From Nitrospirota bacterium (GTDB lineage Bacteria > Nitrospirota > Nitrospiria > Nitrospirales > UBA8639), in assembly GCA_003233615.1 (NCBI GenBank), contig QIMB01000330.1:1-7863 (forward strand): a stretch of DNA of 7,863 nt. Direction: 5' to 3'. Positions within the stretch are counted from its first letter, which is position 1, and each line of letters opens with the position of its first letter. The notes beneath the pieces were generated by a model, which saw nothing but the letters and a program-made list of their open reading frames with translations, searched no databases and had not been told where the DNA came from. Made by a program: the position numbers and the translations under genes. This document shows, in pieces, positions 6,461 to 7,863 of this stretch.

Positions 6461-7863
6461 ATGAGCTTCAATCTCTCATTATCTGTTGCAGACCTCATCT
6501 TATTGCTTCCAGAGATTTTTCTCTCGATCTGGTTGTGCGTCATTCTTGGCCTCGACTCTTTCCTGAAACGAATTTCGCATCAACAACTGGCATATACCAG
6601 TATCGCAGGGCTCACGGTGACAGCCGTCATATTATTCATCTTTGACCAGAACGGCACGACAGGCACGCTCTTTAAGGATATGTTCGTGCTGGATCATATG
6701 GCCATTTTTTTCAAGATCCTTATCGTGGGCGCAACGGCCTTGGTCCTCTTCATGTCCATTGATTACGTGCAGGAATTTCGCTTCTTTCGTGGTGAATATT
6801 ATTTCATGGTTCTCATGTCGGCTCTTGGCATGATGTTCATGGCTTCATCAAACGATCTCTTATCGGTCTTTGTCACCTTAGAGTTTTCGACCTTCGGATT
6901 TTACGTCTTAGTCGCCTATCTTCGTGACGATCAACGGTCATCGGAAGCCGGATTGAAATTCTTCATCCTGGGAATATTTACCGCTGCACTTTTAGCCTAT
7001 GGCATTAGCTTGGTGTATGGAGAAACGGGAACGTTGGTGTTCTCAGAGATGGCTGGGACATCAGGTAGCTATGGATTAGCGATTGGATTCATTCTCATCT
7101 TTGCGGCATTAGGGTTTAAAATCGGGGCAGTGCCTTTTCATGCGTGGATTCCTGATACGTATCAAGGTGCCCCCACTCCGATCACCGCATTTTTGTCTAT
7201 TGCCCCGAAGGCGGCTGCCTTGGCCATTCTGCTCAGAATGTTTTTTGTGGCATTGGCCTCATTCAAGCCCATGTGGGTATTACTCTTTGTCGTCGCCTCG
7301 ATTGCCTCGATGACCTATGGCAATATCGTGGCCATCGCCCAATCGAACATCAAACGACTGTTGGCGTATTCGGGGATCGCACAAATCGGAACGATTATGA
7401 TTGGCTTTGCGGTTGGAACCAAGCAAGGCAGCGACGCCATCATGTTTTTCTTGCTGACGTATATGTTTGCGAACTTAGGAGCTTTCGCCGTCATCATTGC
7501 GGTCAGTCGTGTCATTAAGAGCGACGAAATCGAAGACTACAATGGTCTCAATCGACGGTCACCGTTCTTGGCTGCCGCCATGCTCCTCTTTTTGTTGTCA
7601 TTAGCCGGAGTTCCCCCATTAGCTGGATTTATTGGCAAGATTTATTTGTTCATCGCCGCCATGAACCAAGAGCTGTATACCCTGCTTGTTGTTGGACTCA
7701 TCAACATTGTTATCTCTATGTACTACTACCTGATTGTCGTCAAAAAGATGTATATCAACGAACCCACTGACCCATCACCCATCACCACGTCCTTCCCCAT
7801 CAAAGTCGCCATCTCCGTGAGTATTGCAGGAACCCTATTATTGGGCATCTACCCTGGCCTCTT
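6461..7863 (+). CDS. nuoN: NuoN, complex I antiporter-like subunit N (3' end outside window)
   Basis: Proton-translocating subunit nearest the quinone module (ND2 equivalent). The frame is open from ATG 6461 to the window end with no stop: 467 codons plus two bases, so probably only the last few tens of residues are missing (family usually about 480-500). Ion-path residues are all in place: E141 in V-T-L-E-F-S-T-F-G (TM5), K220 in L-G-F-K-I-G-A-V-P-F-H-A-W-I-P-D (TM7), K250 in A-P-K-A-A-A (TM8), and K393 in G-F-I-G-K-I-Y-L-F (TM12). The Y-Q-G-A-P-T-P signature is canonical for NuoN. The start has no visible Shine-Dalgarno sequence; a 7-bp repeat array sits immediately before it. Near the end, in a polar loop before the last visible helix (P-T-D-P-S-P-I-T-T-S), the DNA itself is a 7-base repeat. 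Last gene of the usual nuo order. Confidence 0.95.
   Translation, partial: MSFNLSLSVADLILLLPEIFLSIWLCVILGLDSFLKRISHQQLAYTSIAGLTVTAVILFIFDQNGTTGTLFKDMFVLDHMAIFFKILIVGATALVLFMSIDYVQEFRFFRGEYYFMVLMSALGMMFMASSNDLLSVFVTLEFSTFGFYVLVAYLRDDQRSSEAGLKFFILGIFTAALLAYGISLVYGETGTLVFSEMAGTSGSYGLAIGFILIFAALGFKIGAVPFHAWIPDTYQGAPTPITAFLSIAPKAAALAILLRMFFVALASFKPMWVLLFVVASIASMTYGNIVAIAQSNIKRLLAYSGIAQIGTIMIGFAVGTKQGSDAIMFFLLTYMFANLGAFAVIIAVSRVIKSDEIEDYNGLNRRSPFLAAAMLLFLLSLAGVPPLAGFIGKIYLFIAAMNQELYTLLVVGLINIVISMYYYLIVVKKMYINEPTDPSPITTSFPIKVAISVSIAGTLLLGIYPGL
7764..7790 (+). repeat. Short 7-bp direct repeat inside nuoN
   Basis: CCCATCA occurs twice head to tail at 7771-7777 and 7778-7784, flanked by degenerate units (CCACTGA at 7764-7770, and CCACGT from 7785). 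It encodes part of a Pro/Thr-rich loop of NuoN. The period of seven and the TCAC core (in the rotated unit CCATCAC) match the intergenic array upstream of nuoN (rotated unit GCCTCAC). Two exact units are few, so chance is possible. Confidence 0.5.

Overview
The window carries the 3' (membrane-arm) half of a respiratory complex I operon (NADH:quinone oxidoreductase, nuo). All genes are on the + strand, in the order nuoI (3' end only), nuoJ, nuoK, nuoL, nuoM, a second different nuoM (nuoM2), and nuoN (open at the window's right edge). Both edges cut through genes. I see no mobile elements, RNA genes or CRISPR arrays.

Layout: 1-351 is the C-terminal part of NuoI with one intact [4Fe-4S] motif. 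348-890 is NuoJ, overlapping nuoI by the classic ATGA. 902-1204 is NuoK. 1206-3203 is NuoL, which starts at GTG one base after nuoK. 3212-4765 is NuoM copy 1 and 4771-6366 is NuoM copy 2, with gaps of 8 and 5 bases. A 94-base non-coding gap follows, containing a perfect-to-near-perfect 7-bp tandem repeat. nuoN runs from 6461 to the end of the window. The tight packing implies one co-transcribed unit; the nuoM2-nuoN gap is its only real break.

The notable system is the extra antiporter-like subunit. Canonical complex I has three such subunits (L, M, N). Here there are four, and the C-terminal lateral helix (HL) region of NuoL is about 25-30 residues longer than I expect for a canonical NuoL, as if stretched to span the extra subunit. 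This matches the described '2M' complex I family, proposed to move one more proton per catalytic cycle. The two NuoM copies are not recent duplicates and they differ at key ion-path positions. Copy 1 keeps the Glu-Lys-Lys-Glu set (E145, K231, K260, E404) but lacks the usual TM11 histidine. Copy 2 keeps E140, K281 and E423 but has Ile250 where the essential TM7 lysine should be, and it carries a 27-residue insertion after TM5. This could mean that NuoM2 pumps by a modified route or not at all.

Organism: an L-M-M-N arrangement, base composition near 50% by eye, and TCAC-containing 7-bp repeats suggest a Nitrospirota bacterium, perhaps a Nitrospira of the moderate-GC type or a relative. This is inference from remembered family distribution; other lineages with 2M complexes, such as Nitrospinota or some Proteobacteria, cannot be excluded. 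In such chemolithoautotrophs complex I may run in reverse, spending proton motive force to push electrons from quinol to NAD+ or ferredoxin, where an extra proton-coupled subunit would help.
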